Shown here: positions 61,334 to 64,000 of the stretch, piece by piece
Layout: each line of letters begins with the position of its first letter
Numbering within the stretch: position 1 is the first letter of the stretch
From: Pseudomonadota bacterium
GTDB lineage: Bacteria > Pseudomonadota > Alphaproteobacteria > Sphingomonadales > Sphingomonadaceae
Assembly (NCBI GenBank): GCA_039818985.1
Contig: JBCBSU010000001.1
Coordinates: 2,196,367-2,260,366, forward strand
Length of the DNA: 64,000 bases
Direction: 5' to 3'
Notes under the pieces: model-generated
What the model saw: only the letters and a program-made list of their open reading frames with translations
The model's database searches: none
Told to the model about the DNA's origin: nothing
Made by a program: the position numbers and the translations under genes

Positions 61334-61941
61334 CAGCTCAGTCCCAGAAAGCGAAAGATACGCGTGATCAGGCCAGGCTTGGCGCTACGGGTGACAAAGC
61401 CCTTGCCATCATAAGTGATGCGGGCTTCTGCGATACGCGAGGAAAGAATGCGGTTGTCACTGGTTATATCGGCCTCACGAACCCGGCCCTCAATGCCGAT
61501 ATCGGTCGCCTCCCCATTGATGAACATCACCTGCTTGCCGGCGACCATGAAGTCGCCATTGGTCAGCCTGTCGGTGACCTCGACGCTGATTTGCGCGACC
61601 ATGCGTCCGGACCGGCGCACCTCACCGCGCCCGGAATAACTGCCGCCAAAGGACAATTCGCCGTCCTCGCTGAGCGAGCCGCCGGCAATCCTGCCGTCGA
61701 GGCTCTGACTCTTGCTCGATCCATTCTGCGCGCTGTTACTTGCGCTGGCATTTTCGTACACCACAACGGTCAGGATATCGCCGATATTTCGGGCCCGCTG
61801 ATCGCTGACCAGCGCTGCCCATCCATTGTGCCTGTCGCGATAGAGATCGCGCGCCGCAGCTGATTGTGTGGCGGCCAGCATGATTGTGAGGGCCATGCCC
61901 ATGGCCAGAGCACGGCAAGGCCTGAGGGAATATCCGGTCAT
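61333..61941 (-). CDS. flgH: Flagellar L-ring protein FlgH, set 2, without lipobox
   Basis: FlgH (202 residues) forms the outer-membrane ring. The core is typical: DQRARNIGDILTVVVYENASASNSA, VSVEVTDRLTNGDFMVAGKQ-like and NGEATDIGIEGRVREADITSDNRILSSRIAEARITYDGKG. The N-terminal signal peptide ends near SAAARDLY with no cysteine; the only early Cys is at residue 9, before the hydrophobic core. Most FlgH proteins are lipoproteins, so this one would be cleaved by signal peptidase I instead. The gene overlaps flgA by four bases. Confidence 0.94.
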   Translation of the reverse strand: MTGYSLRPCRALAMGMALTIMLAATQSAAARDLYRDRHNGWAALVSDQRARNIGDILTVVVYENASASNSAQNGSSKSQSLDGRIAGGSLSEDGELSFGGSYSGRGEVRRSGRMVAQISVEVTDRLTNGDFMVAGKQVMFINGEATDIGIEGRVREADITSDNRILSSRIAEARITYDGKGFVTRSAKPGLITRIFRFLGLS

Positions 61942-62675
61942 GGCTCTTCTCCTGCCAGGCTGTCGGGCTCACCCGGATGATAGATGGTGGACAAGACTCG
62001 ACCGTCGGCGGTTTCGACGAACAGCCGCTGGCCAGGTATCGCCGGCTGCAAGGCGGAAACGCGGCGGATCACCCGTGCTGGTCCGCGATTGACGATGAAT
62101 AGCAGGTCGGTGCCACTGTCGCGGGCCTGTGCCGGCGCCAGGCGGACGGCACCCAGATACTGCCCGGCAGCGATATCATCGCCCGCACGCAGCACCGAGG
62201 CATGGCGATCATAACGCAGCAATTGCCGGTTAACCGGCAGCCGGCACGGCACCGGCCGGGTATCGGCTTGGGTGATGATCGCGCCCGTCGCCAGCGATGT
62301 CGTGGTTTCGGCACATACAGCAGGGCCTGTCGGCGCCGATGCCATCGTCTTGCCGCTATCCCGTGGTGCAACAAAATGAAACCGGATGCTGCGTGCTACG
62401 GATTTCTGCTCGAACCGCAGCATTGGGAATTGCATCCGTGCCTCGGCCTGCAACCGGCTGACCGGGACTTCCACCATGTCCAGATGATCGTCAAAATGCC
62501 AGATGATCCGGCGCGCCATGCGGCTACGCAATGGTTCGGAATAAGAGGAAAGATCAGCAATATCGCCCAGCCTGACGACAGGGTCCTCAAGTTCTACTGC
62601 GGCGGTATTCGCTATCGTCAGCACCGGAGTAGCCGCCGTCGATAGAAGCAAAAGGTTGGCTGTGAATATAGCCAT
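61938..62675 (-). CDS. flgA: P-ring chaperone FlgA, set 2
   Basis: FlgA (245 residues) is the periplasmic helper for P-ring assembly. A signal-like hydrophobic N-terminus (1-25) is followed by a variable region and the C-terminal SAF-like domain (about 115-235) with VLRAGDDIAAGQYLGAVRLAPAQ and ALQPAIPGQRLFVETADGRVLSTIY. It lies between flgG and flgH, the flgF-G-A-H order known from Caulobacter and relatives. Confidence 0.88.
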   Translation of the reverse strand: MAIFTANLLLLSTAATPVLTIANTAAVELEDPVVRLGDIADLSSYSEPLRSRMARRIIWHFDDHLDMVEVPVSRLQAEARMQFPMLRFEQKSVARSIRFHFVAPRDSGKTMASAPTGPAVCAETTTSLATGAIITQADTRPVPCRLPVNRQLLRYDRHASVLRAGDDIAAGQYLGAVRLAPAQARDSGTDLLFIVNRGPARVIRRVSALQPAIPGQRLFVETADGRVLSTIYHPGEPDSLAGEEP

Positions 62676-62678
62676 GGT

Positions 62679-63452
62679 TCACCGCCGCAGGCTGTTGGCG
62701 ATACCCATCATCTGGTCAGCCGCCTGGACAATCTGGGCATTGGAGGCAAAAGCGCGCTGGACCAGCATCATCTCCACCATTTCCTCGGAAAGCTCGACAT
62801 TGGAGCCTTCAACCGCGCCCTGTACGAACAGGCCGTTGCCGTTTTCGCCGGCGAGACCAGTATCGATTCTGGCACCTTCAACCGGCACATAATAGCCGCC
62901 ATCATGGCGCTCCAGCTGAGCCGCATCGGAGACAGTTACCAGGCCGATCTCGCCCAGCGGCACCGGTTGCTCGCCATTGCCCATAATGGCGCTGACACTG
63001 CCGTCACTGGCAATCTGCACCGCCATCACCCCATCCGGGACAGCAATGCGATCACGCAGCACCATGCCATTCTCGGCCGTCAGGAACCCCTCGTCATTGA
63101 TCTGCAGGCTACCACCGCGCCACAATGTGGTCTGGCCCGCCGCGCCGAGCAATTCGATAAAGCCGGCGCCGTCAATGGCGAGATCCGTCGCCCGGCCCGT
63201 GGGGCGAATCTGTCCCTGGGAAAAAAGCTGAAACCGTTCGCTCGCCATCACACCACCAGCCGCGCTGGTAGCCGTATCACGCAACTGCAATGCATCCGGC
63301 TGCTGCATCCTGATCGACATGATTTCTGCAAAGCGGACATCGGATCGCTTGAAGGTGGAGGTGTTCACATTCGCGATATTATTGGCAATGATATCGAGAG
63401 CCCGTTGCTGGGCATCGAGACCGACGGAACCAATATAAAACGCACCATTCAT
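62679..63452 (-). CDS. flgG: Distal rod protein FlgG, set 2
   Basis: FlgG (257 residues) has MNGAFYIGSVGLDAQQRALD, the ANNIANVNTSTFKRSDVRFAEIM block, the central QGQIRPTGRATDLAIDGAGFIEL segment and the C-terminal EGSNVELSEEMVEMMLVQRAFASNAQI block. I set the start at ATG 63452, where GGGGAG lies seven bases upstream; the frame opens at 63536 inside flgF but that extension is not family-like. Assignment as FlgG rather than FlgF is from the C-terminal block and gene order. Confidence 0.9.
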   Translation of the reverse strand: MNGAFYIGSVGLDAQQRALDIIANNIANVNTSTFKRSDVRFAEIMSIRMQQPDALQLRDTATSAAGGVMASERFQLFSQGQIRPTGRATDLAIDGAGFIELLGAAGQTTLWRGGSLQINDEGFLTAENGMVLRDRIAVPDGVMAVQIASDGSVSAIMGNGEQPVPLGEIGLVTVSDAAQLERHDGGYYVPVEGARIDTGLAGENGNGLFVQGAVEGSNVELSEEMVEMMLVQRAFASNAQIVQAADQMMGIANSLRR

Positions 63453-63522
63453 CTGCTCGCTCCCCTGTCCATTGCGCCTGGAACAGCGCTTGTGAAAAAT
63501 GCTGCAGGCTGTGTTCCTGCGC

Positions 63523-64000
63523 TCAACTCTGACCAAATGTGGAAATTGCCTGCCCCATCAGTTCGTCATAAACCTGTACCAGCTTGGCTCCGGCCTCAGC
63601 CTCACGCAGCGCCGCCATCATCCGCACCATCTCTGTCGTTGCAGAAACATTCGATGACTCGAGAAAGCCCTGCCGCAATACCGGTTCGTCGACCTCGCGC
63701 ATCCCGCTCTCGCCGGCCCGGAATATGGCACCGCTGACTGCCTCCAGCCGGTTCCACCCGCCACCCGCCTGTTCACCGTCATCAACTGGTGCAAATATCG
63801 GGATGCGCGCGATCGGCACGTCATCCTCAAGCACGATGCCGTCCGGCATTATCTCCAGCTTCTGGCCCGATATCGCCAAATCGCCATCTTCAGACTGCAA
63901 GACGAAGCCTTGGGCGTTGACGATATGGCCTTCGGGGGACAGCGAGAAATCGCCCTGGCGTGTGTAGAACATCGCATCCCCACCACGCACCAGAAACATA
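63523..64000 (-). CDS. flgF: Proximal/distal rod protein FlgF, set 2 (5' end outside window)
   Basis: About 159 C-terminal residues of a FlgF/FlgG-type rod protein are visible: FYTRQGDFSLSPEGHIVNAQGFVLQSEDG, then VLRQGFLESSNVSATTEMVRMMAALREAEAG near the end. The N-terminal rod motif lies beyond the right edge. It is the first visible gene of the minus-strand set 2 operon; the promoter is outside the window. Confidence 0.88.
   Translation of the reverse strand, partial: MFLVRGGDAMFYTRQGDFSLSPEGHIVNAQGFVLQSEDGDLAISGQKLEIMPDGIVLEDDVPIARIPIFAPVDDGEQAGGGWNRLEAVSGAIFRAGESGMREVDEPVLRQGFLESSNVSATTEMVRMMAALREAEAGAKLVQVYDELMGQAISTFGQS

Overview
The window holds two separate sets of flagellar genes with a 23-kb non-flagellar block between them. 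Base composition is moderately GC-rich. The FlbD-type regulator, the flgF-flgG-flgA-flgH order at the right edge, the NodT-type efflux lipoprotein and the giant YD-repeat/LysM protein all point to an alphaproteobacterium, most likely a member of the Sphingomonadales. That assignment is inference from gene content; no rRNA or tRNA gene was seen.

Region 1 (1-20.9 kb), set 1: the 3' part of flhA, fliA (sigma-28), a small putative secreted protein, flagellin on the opposite strand, a sigma-54-dependent FlbD-like activator, then fliE-F-G-H-I-J, fliK-L-M-N-O-P-Q-R-flhB, fliD and fliS. A FleQ/FlrA-like activator ends the set on the opposite strand. Two good sigma-54 promoters, before the FlbD-like gene and before fliK, and several GTCA-N6-TGAC palindromes like the Pseudomonas FleQ box suggest a hierarchy of FleQ-like activator, sigma-54, FlbD-like activator, then basal body and flagellin.

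Region 2 (21.0-42.4 kb): a BLUF photoreceptor with a C-terminal cobalamin-binding-like domain (AppA-like) lies divergent from the FleQ-like gene. It is followed by a DUF4403 protein, a three-gene RND efflux operon (lipoprotein adaptor, pump, outer-membrane factor) and a DUF4136 lipoprotein. A 12-kb YD-repeat/LysM gene runs the other way. Its reading frame crosses the whole antisense strand of the DUF4136 gene, which suggests its natural 3' end has been lost.

Region 3 (42.5-64 kb), set 2: fliQ-fliR-flhB-flhA and a TPR gene on the plus strand face a long minus-strand operon, flgF-G-A-H-I-B-C-fliE-F-X-H-I-J-K-flgD-E-fliM-N-O-P, then a second FliA-type sigma factor, a TPR protein and a small helical protein. 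Set 2 has its own export gate, ATPase, rod, rings and hook. It has no recognisable fliG: an unrelated-looking 165-residue gene (X) sits in that position. Its MS-ring protein and FliM are short, FlhB carries NPEH in place of the usual NPTH cleavage motif, and FlgH has no lipobox. No flagellin, FliD, FliS, FlgK, FlgL or Mot gene accompanies set 2 inside the window, although the cluster continues past the right edge. The most interesting points are this divergent second flagellar-type machine and the pairing of a light/cobalamin-type sensor with the flagellar master regulator.
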